A DNA stretch of 64,000 bases from Arthrobacter sp. V1I7 (lineage in GTDB: Bacteria > Actinomycetota > Actinomycetes > Actinomycetales > Micrococcaceae): positions 4,030,001-4,094,000 of the forward strand of contig NZ_JAUSYS010000001.1 in NCBI RefSeq assembly GCF_030817015.1, in the 5' to 3' direction. A program made the translations under genes and the position numbers. Positions 44,036-53,485 of this stretch are shown one piece after another (the first letter of the stretch is position 1; every line of letters starts with the position of its first letter). The notes below the pieces were generated by a model that was given only the letters and a program-made list of their open reading frames with translations, ran no database searches and had not been told where the DNA came from.

Positions 44036-44743
44036 ATGAAGATTGAGATCTGGTCCGACGTGGCCTGCCCCTGGTGCTACATCGGCAAGCGCCGCTTTGA
44101 AACTGCCCTGGCGGCCTTCCCGCATCGCGATTCCGTAGAGGTGATGTGGCGCAGCTACCAGTTGGATCCCACCCTCCCGGACCACTATGAGGGCACCGAG
44201 CTGGACTACCTGAGCACGCGCAAGGGGATGGCACCGGACCAGGTCTCCGGCATGTTCGAGCATGTGGCCGCCCAGGCCAAAGGTGAGGGCCTCAACTACC
44301 GCTTTGAAGATGTCGTGGTTGCCAACAGCTTCACCGCTCACCGCCTGATCCACCTCGCCGCCGCCCACAGCAAGCAGGATGCCGCGAAGGAACGGCTGCT
44401 CAGCGACCATTTCGAGCACGGCAAGGACATCGGCAACCAGGATTACCTCACATCCCTGGGGCTGGACCTCGGAATCGACGCCGGCGAAGTCGCGGAGCTG
44501 TTCAGCACCGACAAGTATGCCGCCGACGTCCGGCAGGATTTTGAGGACGGCCGGGCGCTCGGCATCAACGGGGTCCCGTTCTTCGTGATCGACCGGAAGT
44601 TCGGGCTGTCCGGCGCCCAGCCGGCCGACACCTTCACCGCGGCACTCGAACAGGCATGGCAGGCAAGCAACCCGCTGGTGCTGGTCAATGCCAGCGGCGA
44701 CGGCGGCGGCGAGGCCTGCGGACCCGACGGCTGCGCTGTCTGA
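44036..44743 (+). CDS. DsbA family oxidoreductase (FrnE-like)
   Basis: 235 residues from ATG 44036; upstream frame is antisense to the glycosyltransferase. Redox motif CPWC is at 11-14 and the cis-Pro loop GVPFFVID near 180, with the all-helical insertion (FTAHRLIHLAAA) of the FrnE/HCCA-isomerase branch. No signal peptide, so it is a cytoplasmic thiol oxidoreductase, often linked to oxidative stress. An extra Cys pair closes the protein (EACGPDGCAV). Confidence 0.9.
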   Translation: MKIEIWSDVACPWCYIGKRRFETALAAFPHRDSVEVMWRSYQLDPTLPDHYEGTELDYLSTRKGMAPDQVSGMFEHVAAQAKGEGLNYRFEDVVVANSFTAHRLIHLAAAHSKQDAAKERLLSDHFEHGKDIGNQDYLTSLGLDLGIDAGEVAELFSTDKYAADVRQDFEDGRALGINGVPFFVIDRKFGLSGAQPADTFTAALEQAWQASNPLVLVNASGDGGGEACGPDGCAV

Positions 44744-44804
44744 CGTCCAGTGGCTCAGTTTTCGGCCTTCACCGCCTACTGCTCAGGGTTGTTGGGCAGA
44801 AGCG

Positions 44805-46208
44805 CTAACCGGCCAGTCCTGCGAGGCCGAAGATGGCTGCCGCGATGGCGAAGCCCATGGTGCCGATCAGAGTTTCCATGACGGTCCAGGTTTTCAGTGT
44901 GGTCTTGACGTCCATACCGAAGAAGCGGCCCACGAGCCAGAAGCCGGAGTCGTTGACGTGGGAGACCACGACGGAACCGGCGGCAACGGCGATGACCAGG
45001 GCGGCGATCTGCATGCCGTTCAGTCCCGCCGTCGCAACGGCCGGAGCGATGAGGCCTGCCGTGGTGGTCAGGGCCACGGTGGCGGAACCCTGGGCGATGC
45101 GCAGGATCGAGGAGATCAGGAAGCCCGCCAGGATGAGCGGGATGCCCAGGTTCCCCAGCACATCGGCCAGTGCGTCACCGATGCCTGACGCCCGCAGCAC
45201 TCCACCGAACATGCCGCCGGCACCGGTGATGAGGATGACGGAGCAGACCGGACCCAGCGAGGATTCGAGCAGCTTCTCCAGTGCGCCGTTGGTGGTTCCG
45301 CGGCGGGCGCCGAGAACGAACATCGCCACCAGCACTGCGATCAGCAGCGCCACCGGGGTTTCACCCAACGTGCGGAGCACCTGGAACCACTGTTCGTCCT
45401 TGACGGACTCCGCCAGGACACCGGAGGCGGCCAAGGTGTTGAGGCCGGTGTTGATGAAGATCAGCACGAGCGGCAGGAGCAGCAGTCCGATGATGGTGCG
45501 GAAGCGCGGCGGGTGTGATTCAGCTTCGGCGCTGGCATGCCCGAGCAGTTCCGGAACCGGGAGTTGCATGCGCTTGCCGGTCCATAGGCCGTAAAGGTAG
45601 GCGGTGACGTACCAGGTGGGGATTGCGGTGAGGAGGCCCGCGATCGTGACCAGGCCGATGTTGGCTTCAAAGAAGGCCGACGCCGAGACGGGGCCCGGGT
45701 GCGGCGGCAGGAAGATGTGCATTACGGAGAACGCGCCGGCGGCGGGAAGGCCGTAGCGCAGCACGCCGCCGCCCAGCCGGTGGGCCACAGCGAAAACGAC
45801 GGGGAGCATGACCACGAGGCCGGCGTCGAAGAAGATCGGGAAGCCGAAGATCAGGGAGGCGAGGCCCAGGGCAAAAGGGGCACGCTTTTCGCCGAAGATC
45901 CCGATCAGGTAGTCGGCCAGGACCTTCGCTCCGCCGCTGGTTTCCACTATCCGGCCGAGCATCGCGCCCAGGCCCACGAGCAGCGCCACGGTTCCGAGAG
46001 TTGTTCCGAAGCCGTTGATCAGCACCGGCACCACTTGGTTGGCGGGTATTCCCGTGGCGAAGGCGGTGGCGAGGCTGATCAGGATCAGTGCGAGCAGCGC
46101 GTGCATGCGCAGCCGGATGATCAGGAACAGCAGGACGCCGATCGCGGCCGCCGCGATGAGCAGCAGGGGGCCTGCGCCCATCGTTTGGGTCCATCCTTCG
46201 ATGACCAT
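44805..46208 (-). CDS. gntP: Gluconate permease (GntP family)
   Basis: 467 residues from ATG 46208 with AAAGGAG upstream. Highly hydrophobic with about 12-14 membrane segments; GntP features include GTLGTVALLVGLGAMLGRIVE, IFGFPIFFDAGLVVMLP and the late VVSHVNDSGFWLVG. It imports gluconate or a related hexonate with protons. The gluconokinase gene lies 48 bases upstream on the same strand, giving an uptake-phosphorylation pair. Confidence 0.92.
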   Translation of the reverse strand: MVIEGWTQTMGAGPLLLIAAAAIGVLLFLIIRLRMHALLALILISLATAFATGIPANQVVPVLINGFGTTLGTVALLVGLGAMLGRIVETSGGAKVLADYLIGIFGEKRAPFALGLASLIFGFPIFFDAGLVVMLPVVFAVAHRLGGGVLRYGLPAAGAFSVMHIFLPPHPGPVSASAFFEANIGLVTIAGLLTAIPTWYVTAYLYGLWTGKRMQLPVPELLGHASAEAESHPPRFRTIIGLLLLPLVLIFINTGLNTLAASGVLAESVKDEQWFQVLRTLGETPVALLIAVLVAMFVLGARRGTTNGALEKLLESSLGPVCSVILITGAGGMFGGVLRASGIGDALADVLGNLGIPLILAGFLISSILRIAQGSATVALTTTAGLIAPAVATAGLNGMQIAALVIAVAAGSVVVSHVNDSGFWLVGRFFGMDVKTTLKTWTVMETLIGTMGFAIAAAIFGLAGLAG

Positions 46209-46256
46209 GGTTCTCCTTTGAATCAAATGTTGGGGTTGGAAGATGAAAGAGTTAGT

Positions 46257-46802
46257 TCAGAGAGCGCAGGGCGCCGCGCCCGAGGGAATCTTCAGCGCCG
46301 CCACGATGGCCTCGATGAGCTGCCCCGGGGACTGGGAGATGTCCAGGCGGAGGCTTCCTTCCGCCAGTTCCTCCGGGCTCAGCGGCTCGAGGGTGGCGAG
46401 TTGGCTGGGCAGAAGCGTGGGCGGCATGAAGTGGCCTTCACGTCCGTGCATCCGCTCGCTGATCAGGTCCGTCTCGCCGTGAAGGTGGATGAACAGGACT
46501 CGGCCTTCTGCCTCTGACAGGAGCTGGCGGTAACTCCGCTTGAGGGCGGAACAGGTGATCACGGTGCAGTGGTCGGCCCGTGTTTGTGCCGTCATCCAAT
46601 TCCGGATCTGGAGGAGCCAGGGCCAGCGGTCTTCGTCCTGCAGCGGCACACCCTGGCTCATCTTGTGGATGTTCGACTGGGGATGGAACTCATCCGCCTC
46701 CGCGCAGGACCAGCTCAGCTGGCTGGATAAAGCCGCGGCAATCGTGGACTTACCTGAACCGGCAACGCCCATCACGATCAGGTGCGTGACTGGATACGGC
46801 AT
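46257..46802 (-). CDS. gntK: Gluconokinase
   Basis: 181 residues from ATG 46802, chosen over upstream in-frame ATGs at 46823 and 46847 because GGAGG stands 6 bases before it. P-loop GVAGSGKST at 12-20, EADEFHP, SQGVPLQDEDRWPWL and CSALKRSYR are diagnostic of the GntK family, which phosphorylates D-gluconate to 6-phosphogluconate with ATP. It is co-directional with the permease and divergent from the FadR-type regulator. Confidence 0.95.
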   Translation of the reverse strand: MPYPVTHLIVMGVAGSGKSTIAAALSSQLSWSCAEADEFHPQSNIHKMSQGVPLQDEDRWPWLLQIRNWMTAQTRADHCTVITCSALKRSYRQLLSEAEGRVLFIHLHGETDLISERMHGREGHFMPPTLLPSQLATLEPLSPEELAEGSLRLDISQSPGQLIEAIVAALKIPSGAAPCAL

Positions 46803-46923
46803 TTTTACCTCCGGGGAAGACATCTTTGGCTCGTGGATGAAGCTCATCGTGCAGCCCGCTTCGGACTGCGCTGGAGAAAAGGTATCATCAATTCTCGATA
46901 TAGATACTACCTATTCATGTCAC

Positions 46924-46934
46924 AGGTCATACCT
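46924..46934. promoter_or_regulatory. Candidate FadR/GntR operator
   Basis: AGGTCATACCT is an interrupted palindrome of the form GT-N3-AC, the core pattern bound by many FadR-type regulators. It sits in the 188-base gap between gntK and the divergent regulator gene, near AT-rich promoter-like sequence (46880-46920). Confidence 0.4.
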
Positions 46935-46990
46935 TTACCACTGATCTCCGATACGCTGTAAAGACCCTGGCGTAGACGGAAGGCAGGATC

Positions 46991-47725
46991 ATGTCGACGG
47001 CGACAGAAGACCACGCGGATAACAGGCACAGCCGCATCGCGTCCCCCGCCATGCACGAACGCGTGCTTGACGCTATCGGCGTCGCACTCGCGTCAGGAGC
47101 GCTGCCGCCGGGAAGCCGCCTTACCTTGGAGGCGCTCCAGGGTGAGTACGGTGTGTCCCGGACGGTCGCGCGCGACGCGATGAAGGTCCTCGAGTCAATG
47201 AATCTTGTGTATTCGCGGCGCCGCGTCGGCATCGTGGTGCAGCGCCGGGAGCTGTGGAATGTTTTCGATCCCAAGTTGGTGCGGTGGCGCCTGGCTTCCG
47301 ATCGCCGTGAGCAGCAGTACAGCAGCCTCACGGAGCTGCGCATCGCCGTCGAACCCATTGCCGCTGCCGGGGCTGCCCGCCGAGCCAGCGCCGCGGAGCG
47401 CAGCCGGCTGGTCTCGCTCGCAGCCGACATGCGGCGCTTGGGTGAAGCCGGGGAGCTTCAGGCTTTCCTGGAGGCCGATATCGCCTTCCACCGCCTGCTG
47501 CTGCAGAGCTGCGGCAATGAGATGTTCACGGCTCTGGAAGGGATGGTCGCCGAGGTGCTCACCAGCCGGACCCAGCAGGGACTCATGCCCTTCAAGCCCC
47601 GGCCCGAAGCCCTCGAAGCCCACGAGGAGGTAGCGGCCGCGGTGGCCGGCGGCGACGCCACGGCGGCCGAGACTGCCATGCACCACATCCTGGATGAAGT
47701 CCGGAATGCGATGGGGCTGCACTAG
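46991..47725 (+). CDS. FadR/GntR-family transcriptional regulator of gluconate genes
   Basis: 244 residues. The N-terminal winged helix (about 20-85, LPPGSRLTLEALQGEYGVSRTVARDAMKVLESMNLV) is of the GntR class; the helical FCD domain (about 105-235, LRIAVEPIAAAGAARRA, FLEADIAFHRLLLQSCGN, HEEVAAAVAGGD-H) binds the effector through conserved Asp/His residues. Divergent from gntK-gntP, so gluconate-responsive repression is the natural reading. A hairpin terminator follows at 47787. Confidence 0.9.
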   Translation: MSTATEDHADNRHSRIASPAMHERVLDAIGVALASGALPPGSRLTLEALQGEYGVSRTVARDAMKVLESMNLVYSRRRVGIVVQRRELWNVFDPKLVRWRLASDRREQQYSSLTELRIAVEPIAAAGAARRASAAERSRLVSLAADMRRLGEAGELQAFLEADIAFHRLLLQSCGNEMFTALEGMVAEVLTSRTQQGLMPFKPRPEALEAHEEVAAAVAGGDATAAETAMHHILDEVRNAMGLH

Positions 47726-47786
47726 AGGAGCGCCGGGAGGTCTGCGGGTTGAGCCTGAGGGTTCTTGTTGCATAGTTGGCCAATGG

Positions 47787-47817
47787 CTGGACCCGGGCGG
47801 TGAGCGCCCGGGTCCAG
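47787..47817 (+). terminator. Terminator hairpin after the GntR gene
   Basis: A 13-bp stem starting CTGGACCCGGGCG closes on a 5-base loop and is followed by CGGTTTGCTG. It lies 61 bases after the regulator stop. Confidence 0.6.
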
Positions 47818-47850
47818 CGGTTTGCTGACAGATCGCGCTAAAGTGTCCGT

Positions 47851-48489
47851 ATGCCCAGGATCTCGGCCGCGAGCAACGCCGCCCAACGTGCCGAGACCCA
47901 ACACCGCATCCTGACCGCGTTTGGGGAATTGCTCTTCACGCACGGCTTGCCCGGACTGACCATGACGGACGTCGCCCGACACGCGAGGATCGGCCGTACA
48001 GCTGTCTACAACTACTACGCGGACATCGAAGAGCTCCTGATCGCCTACGCGCTGGATGAGACCGAACGGTTCCTGGTGGACCTCCGGGAGTCGCTGGACG
48101 CGTTGGAAAACCCGGTGGAGCGGCTGGCCCTTTACGTGCGCGCGCAAGTGGAGGACCTCAGCCGCCGGCATCTTCCGCCGGGTCCGGCCATGGGCGCGGT
48201 GCTCTCGCCGGCGTCGTTCGCGAAGCTCGCCGTCCACGTGGGAGAACTGAGCGTCCTGCTGCAGGGAATCCTGCGCGAGGGGATGGCCCAGGGCTACCTG
48301 CCGGAGGCGGATATCGACCAGCTGGCGCAGCTCATCCACGGCACGCTCTCCTCCAGCGCGGCCCGGGGCAACGGCACGGGCCAGGACTCTGACGCCGAGG
48401 CGCGGATCGGGCGGACGGTCCTGTTCATCCAGCTCGGCGCCGGCGCTCGGTTCGACGACGCCGGGAGGCCCGTCCGGACCGGCGGCTAG
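47851..48489 (+). CDS. TetR/AcrR family transcriptional regulator
   Basis: 212 residues. The N-terminal helix-turn-helix (about 12-58, RILTAFGELLFTHGLPGLTMTDVARHARIGRTAVYNYY) is typical; the C-terminal ligand-binding part is unassigned. It stands alone between the GntR gene and a convergent LytR_C gene, so its target is unknown. The end overlaps the tail of the LytR_C gene by 4 bases. Confidence 0.9.
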   Translation: MPRISAASNAAQRAETQHRILTAFGELLFTHGLPGLTMTDVARHARIGRTAVYNYYADIEELLIAYALDETERFLVDLRESLDALENPVERLALYVRAQVEDLSRRHLPPGPAMGAVLSPASFAKLAVHVGELSVLLQGILREGMAQGYLPEADIDQLAQLIHGTLSSSAARGNGTGQDSDAEARIGRTVLFIQLGAGARFDDAGRPVRTGG

Positions 48490-49160
48490 CCCGTGGGCGA
48501 CGCGGTCGGCATGACCGGCCAGACGGAGTCGTCCACGATCCGCCGGTCCTCCCGCGGGCAGCTGAGTTTGCCCGGTGTCTGGTCCACCAGGTCCGGCTGG
48601 GCCAGCTCCCTGAAGTCCCCGGTGAGGATGATGTCCACGCTCGCGTCCGTGCGTCCGTCCTGCAAGTAATCCGAGCCCGGCAGGTTCCGCTGCACAGTGA
48701 ACGCGGCGGCCTGGCCGGCCGCACCGGAGACGACCAGTGCCACGCCCCGGTAGCCTGACGTGGTGTTGCTGACCGCCCCCACCACGAACTTGCGGGCGGC
48801 CAACTCGTCCGCCACGCTCCGCGCCAGCCCCGGTCGGTTGGTGGAATTGAAGACATTGAGGTTGATCTTTTCGGGCGGAACGTAGTCATACGTCGCCTCC
48901 GGGCACAGCGACGCAGCAGCGCCGCTGCGCTCCGTCGTAGGCAGCGTGATTTGGCCGTTCATGATCGCCAGGGCGACAATGATCCCCGCCGAAATGAGGC
49001 CGACGAGAACCACCAGGACGACAGCATGCAGAATGCGCCTGCGCTGCCGGACGGGATTGTCCAGCGTGTCGTCCTGTTCCTCGAAAGTGGCCCGGAGTTC
49101 GGAACCCGTGACGACGCGGTGCCCATGGAGGACGGTGACGTCCTTCGGCTTTCTAGCCAT
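48486..49160 (-). CDS. LytR C-terminal domain membrane protein
   Basis: 224 residues from ATG 49160. A cytoplasmic N-terminus of about 45 residues is followed by one membrane helix (HAVVLVVLVGLISAGIIVALAI) and an outside LytR_C domain (about 95-190, KINLNVFNSTNRPGLARSVADEL, VVGAVSNTTSGY). These proteins belong to cell-envelope biology, related to the LytR-CpsA-Psr family but without the catalytic domain. The start overlaps the end of the next gene upstream (ATGGCTAG). Confidence 0.85.
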   Translation of the reverse strand: MARKPKDVTVLHGHRVVTGSELRATFEEQDDTLDNPVRQRRRILHAVVLVVLVGLISAGIIVALAIMNGQITLPTTERSGAAASLCPEATYDYVPPEKINLNVFNSTNRPGLARSVADELAARKFVVGAVSNTTSGYRGVALVVSGAAGQAAAFTVQRNLPGSDYLQDGRTDASVDIILTGDFRELAQPDLVDQTPGKLSCPREDRRIVDDSVWPVMPTASPTG

Positions 49161-49452
49161 CAATCACCAGGACGCGCGCGTGAATGGCCGTGCGCTGGTG
49201 AAGGGCGGTCCGCACGGCGCGGTGCAGTCCATCCTCCAGGTACAGCACGCCTTTGAACTCAACAACGTGCGGAAACAGATCACCGAAGAAGGTGGAGTCC
49301 TCGGCCAGCAAGGCTTCGAGGTCCAGCGTCCGCTTGGTGGTCACCAGCTCATCCAGCCGGACCGGGCGCGGCGGCAGTGCGGCCCAGTCTTTGGGCGTGT
49401 TGTAACCATGGTCGGGGTACGGGCGTCCCTCGCCCACAGCTTTGAATATCAC
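49153..49452 (-). CDS. Small conserved protein with ParB/sulfiredoxin-like pattern
   Basis: 99 residues. VRLDELVTTKRTLDLEALL followed by VVEFKGVLYLEDGLHRAVRTAL resembles the compact ParB N-terminal/sulfiredoxin fold (a short strand, then D-G-x-H-R), but this is by eye. It overlaps the LytR_C gene by 8 bases, so the two are co-translated; that pairing suggests a shared but unknown role. Confidence 0.65.
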   Translation of the reverse strand: MIFKAVGEGRPYPDHGYNTPKDWAALPPRPVRLDELVTTKRTLDLEALLAEDSTFFGDLFPHVVEFKGVLYLEDGLHRAVRTALHQRTAIHARVLVIDG

Positions 49453-49628
49453 CCTGCAAGCCTAGGGAACTTGGACGGTCAAAGGAATCAAAGACTGCCG
49501 GAGGGATGAGGTTGTGGCCAAACGGTAACCAATTGTCACACCGGCCGCTGCCGACCGTCACAGGCCACACCATCGCGCCGCCTGGGCAACCGCACATGCC
49601 ACGGCCCGTCGGCTGACAGAATGGGAGC

Positions 49629-50543
49629 ATGACTGCACTCCAGACGCCCGCTGCCCCCTCGCCGTCGGCTCCCCCGCTGGCCCTACTGCTCGACGTCGAC
49701 GGACCCGTGGCCAGCCCGGTGACGCGGGACGTGCAGCCCGGGATCATTGCGGACATGCTGGCGCTGGCGGCGGCGGGAATTCCCGTCATCTTCAATACGG
49801 GACGCTCGGATGCCTTCATCCGGGAGCAGGTGATGGAGCCGATGATCGCGGCCGGCATGCCGGCGGGGACCCTCATCCACGCGATCTGCGAGAAGGGCGC
49901 CGTGTGGTTCAGCTACACCGCGGAAGGCCCCGGCCCCGTACACGTCGACAGGGACCTCGCGATGCCGCCGGCGTTCGGCGATGATGTGCGCCGCCTCGTG
50001 GCTGAGGACTATGCCGCCCACATGTTCTTCGACGAGACCAAGCGGGCCATGGTCTCCGTAGAGCAGCACGTCGCCGTCGCCAACTCCGATTACCGCGCCG
50101 AACAGGAGCTTTTCGACGCTGATGCCATGGACCTGATGGGGCGGCACGGTCTCGGGGTCGTCCGGCTCGACCACCACGCCCCCAACTCGGACGACCAGAT
50201 CGACTACCGCGTGGATCCCACCATCATTTCCACGGACATCGAATCCGTCCGGCTGGGCAAGGACCTGGGCGCGAGCCGGGCCGTGGAACTGCTCGCAGCC
50301 CAGGGCATCACACCCCAGGCCTGGCGCACGGTGGGCGACTCCCGCACCGACTACGCCATGGCCGACTGGCTGCACCACAACGACCATCCGGTGAAGCACG
50401 TGGATGTCCGCCCGGCCGACGGCGTTCCGGTTAAGCCCTATGAGGTGCTGACCGCAACGGACCTGGGTCTGGGCGCGGATGTCATCCACGACGACGCCGG
50501 GGCGGCCTTCCTGCGCAGCTGGCGGTCCGCCGTCGCAGGCTGA
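49629..50543 (+). CDS. HAD superfamily hydrolase
   Basis: 304 residues, ATG 49629 after GGGAG. HAD motif I LLDVDGPVA (about 20-28), motif II-like FNTGR and motif III/IV VGDSRTDYAM (about 237-246) with the catalytic and metal Asp residues. The cap is of the sugar-phosphatase (Cof/trehalose-phosphatase-like) type. It removes phosphate from a small molecule; the substrate is unknown. Confidence 0.87.
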   Translation: MTALQTPAAPSPSAPPLALLLDVDGPVASPVTRDVQPGIIADMLALAAAGIPVIFNTGRSDAFIREQVMEPMIAAGMPAGTLIHAICEKGAVWFSYTAEGPGPVHVDRDLAMPPAFGDDVRRLVAEDYAAHMFFDETKRAMVSVEQHVAVANSDYRAEQELFDADAMDLMGRHGLGVVRLDHHAPNSDDQIDYRVDPTIISTDIESVRLGKDLGASRAVELLAAQGITPQAWRTVGDSRTDYAMADWLHHNDHPVKHVDVRPADGVPVKPYEVLTATDLGLGADVIHDDAGAAFLRSWRSAVAG

Positions 50544-50614
50544 ACCCCCGCGCTACGGCGCCGCGCCGGCGATAACGGCGCCGAAACGGCAGATGGCCCA
50601 CGACGAGGCGACGG

Positions 50615-52282
50615 ATGTTGCGCGCCGATTTTGGGCGTCGCGTTATCATGCAAGTAGGTACATATTCACGCACAGAAGCCCGGAGAACCGACATTACAGA
50701 AGCACTGGTCCAGGATGAGATCTACTACGGCAGCCAGGCATCCGAGGACGCCCACGAGGAGGTCACCTCCGCCGCGGCCGTCGCCAGGTTCAGGACCCGA
50801 CCCGACGTAGTACGCCGGCGTGGCCGGTATGCGCTGATCAATGAAAACCGCACGCCGTACCAGGCGATGGTCGAAGATCTGCTGTTCATCCGATCCGTCC
50901 TCGCCGCCGCCGGCCTGGACTATCTCCTGGTCCGCGGCAACAACGACCGGCCGGTCATCGCCGTTGACTGGAAAAACCGCAAGGAGCTCCGCGACGCGCT
51001 GGTGGACGCCTGCCGGGACGAGCCCTTCTACTCCATGAGCGTCGACGCCAAGAAGAAGTCGTCGGTGCTCGTCGCCGACGGCGAGCTCTCCCTCAACCGC
51101 CAGTCCCGGATTTTCAGGCTGTACCGTCCCCGGCTGGAGCCTGAAGGCGGCTTCGAGTTCGGCGCCTCGGCGGGCGTCCAGCTTGAGCTCTGGAGCTTCG
51201 AAGGGGACCAGCTGATCCTCCCGATCGAAAACTCGCTGACCCGCCGGACCCTGCTTGCCCAGGACGCCGTCCGCGGCACCGTGGAGCGTTACGGGCATAC
51301 CTGGCCGACCATCGAGAACATGTTCGCGGACCACGCCAGCGACATCAGTTTCGACATTGACTTGGTGTTCTCCTGGGTGGATGGCAGCTCGCCGGAGTAT
51401 ATCGCGGCCCGCCGCGCCCGGATGGCGGGCGTCGTCGTCGGTGAAGGCGACGATCATGAGGCTCGTTTCCGCCAAATCGACGAGCTCAAGTACGCCCTGC
51501 GCTCGATCTACATGTTCGCGCCCTGGATCCGCCGGATCTTCATTGCCACGGATTCCCCCGCGCCGTCCTGGCTGGCGGACCATCCGAGTGTCACGATCGT
51601 CCGCAGCGAGGAGTTCTTCGCCGACCCCACCGTGCTGCCCACCCACAATTCACAGGCAGTCGAGTGTCAGCTCCACCACATCGAAGGTCTCTCCGAGCAC
51701 TTCCTGTACTCCAATGACGACATGTTCTTCGGACGGGCCGTCTCGCCGGACTTGTTCTTCACCCCGGGGGGCATCACCAAGTTCATCGAGGCGGAAACCA
51801 GGATCGGCCTGGGCGATAACGACGCCGAGCGCAGCGGGTTCGAGAACGCCGCCCGGGTGAACCGCAAACTGCTCTGGGACCGGTTCGGCCGGATTACCAC
51901 CCGGCACCTCGAGCACGCGGCCGCTCCCCTGCGGCGCAGCCTGGTGGCCCAGATGGAACAGGAATTCCCCGCGGAGTTCGCCAAGACCGCCGCCAGCACG
52001 TTCCGCGCGGCGGACAACATTTCCGTGACCAACTCGTTCTACCACTACTACGCGCTGCTCACCGGCCGCGCCGTCACCCAGACGGCGGCCAAGGTGCGAT
52101 ACGTGGACACCACGGCTCGGGCGGGACTGAACTACCTGCCCAAGCTGCTGGCTAAGCGGAACATGGATTTCTTCTGCCTGAACGACGGCAGCTTCCCGGA
52201 GGTTCCGGCGGCGGAACGGGCCGAACTGGTCACGGACTTCCTCGAGAAGTACTACCCGATCAAGGCGCCCTGGGAGAAGTAG
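50615..52282 (+). CDS. Stealth-family phosphotransferase (capsule/exopolysaccharide)
   Basis: 555 residues from ATG 50615; an in-frame ATG at 50648 is possible but has no better ribosome site. Conserved Stealth regions are present: DIDLVFSWVDGSSPEY (CR1), IDELKYALRSIYMFAPWIRRIFIATD (CR2), NSQAVECQLHHIEGLSEHFLYSNDDMF (CR3) and a late CR4-like segment. Members transfer hexose-1-phosphate from UDP-sugars to build phosphodiester-linked surface polymers. About 240 N-terminal residues precede CR1. No other polysaccharide genes are adjacent. Confidence 0.88.
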   Translation: MLRADFGRRVIMQVGTYSRTEARRTDITEALVQDEIYYGSQASEDAHEEVTSAAAVARFRTRPDVVRRRGRYALINENRTPYQAMVEDLLFIRSVLAAAGLDYLLVRGNNDRPVIAVDWKNRKELRDALVDACRDEPFYSMSVDAKKKSSVLVADGELSLNRQSRIFRLYRPRLEPEGGFEFGASAGVQLELWSFEGDQLILPIENSLTRRTLLAQDAVRGTVERYGHTWPTIENMFADHASDISFDIDLVFSWVDGSSPEYIAARRARMAGVVVGEGDDHEARFRQIDELKYALRSIYMFAPWIRRIFIATDSPAPSWLADHPSVTIVRSEEFFADPTVLPTHNSQAVECQLHHIEGLSEHFLYSNDDMFFGRAVSPDLFFTPGGITKFIEAETRIGLGDNDAERSGFENAARVNRKLLWDRFGRITTRHLEHAAAPLRRSLVAQMEQEFPAEFAKTAASTFRAADNISVTNSFYHYYALLTGRAVTQTAAKVRYVDTTARAGLNYLPKLLAKRNMDFFCLNDGSFPEVPAAERAELVTDFLEKYYPIKAPWEK

Positions 52283-52288
52283 AGCGGC

Positions 52289-53232
52289 TTAATTGCGGGT
52301 GGTCAGCCGGCTGTGGCCCGGTGTCCTGGCTGGATCTTCGAGCTTGGCCTGCCGAGGGATCCGGATCCCGGCGGCCGATACCCGCCGCTGGACCTCATCC
52401 GCGCTGACCAGCTCGCCAACGGTCGGGGAGTCGCCCAGCAGCACCACGGAATGCACGATCGTGTGTTCATACACGTGGACCAGGTTGAAGGCCTGGCCGC
52501 CGTCGCGTCCGCGGGTCCCGCCGACGCGCACGTTCAGGTCCTGGGTGTAGCAGGTAGCGGACGCCACGGATACGGGGATGCCCGCGAAGGTCGCCGTCGT
52601 CGAATAGTGCAGGTGGCCGCCGAGGATCGTGCGCACATCGGAGTTCCGCAGCACTCCGGCGAGAGCCGCCTGGCCGCGCAGTTCGACGAGCACGGCGAGA
52701 TCCAGTACGGACGGCACCGGAGGGTGGTGCAGGGCAAGGATGGTCCCGTCGGGGGCCGGGGTGTCCAGTTCCGCAGCGAGCCATTCCAGCTGCGCGGGAC
52801 TGATTTCGCCGTGATGGAACCCCGGGACGGACGTGTCCAGGGTGATGATCCGCAGCCCGTCGATGAAGTAGCTGTGGTCCACTGGGGAGTCATCGGCCGG
52901 CTGGTCCAGGAGACCGGTGCGGAAGTTGGCACGGTTGTCGTGGTTCCCCATCGCCCAGATGACTTTAGCGCCCATGGCCCGGCAAGCGCGGGTTCGACGA
53001 TCGCGCGCAGCTTGACGTAGGCCTCGGGCTCGCCACGGTCCGCAAGGTCGCCAGTGAAGACGACGGCTTCGGGCCGCGCGCCGGAAGCGCGGACTTCGTC
53101 GAAGAGCTGTTGGAGCATTGAGTCGCTGTCGACTACGCCGTGCAGGCGCTCCGAACCTCCCAACAGGTGGGGGTCGCTCAGGTGGAGTAGGAAATGACGT
53201 GGCCGGGGGTGTTCGGCCTCGATGAGCTCCAT
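52289..53232 (-). pseudogene. CpdA-like metallophosphoesterase, broken by one-base frameshift
   Basis: The N-terminal part begins at ATG 53232 ([21 protein letters not shown] metal motifs) and the C-terminal part continues in another frame from about 52980 ([22 protein letters not shown]) to the stop at 52289. Adding one base near 52976-52986, where CTTGCCGGGCCATGG would be expected to read CTTGCCCGGGCCATGG, restores a protein of 314 residues with every metallophosphoesterase motif. The family hydrolyses cyclic AMP or related phosphodiesters. It is either a recent pseudogene or a sequencing error at a C/G run. Confidence 0.85.
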
Positions 53233-53422
53233 TGCTACCTTCTTGGTTGGGTGGAAGCGGTGCCTCCAGTGTCCCTCTCAGTAACTTCTATCCAACCAGA
53301 CATTGGGCAAACAATGTGCAAACGACGGCAGGCATGTTTGAAAAATCGACGTTAAGGCTGCTCAGACTCGTGCCTTGGGTGGCACGGTATCTCGTGGGCG
53401 CCCGGGCGGGAACAAGGGAAAT

Positions 53423-53472
53423 GCCGGGCACCGTCCGGACGTCGCGAAGGCGGAGACCGGACGGTGCCCGGC
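53423..53472 (-). terminator. Perfect 16-bp inverted repeat after fdhA
   Basis: GCCGGGCACCGTCCGG (53423-53438) and its exact complement (53457-53472) surround an 18-base loop, 13 bases after the formaldehyde dehydrogenase stop. No strong T-run follows. It is the probable terminator of that gene. Confidence 0.65.
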
Positions 53473-53485
53473 AAGGCGGCGTCTC

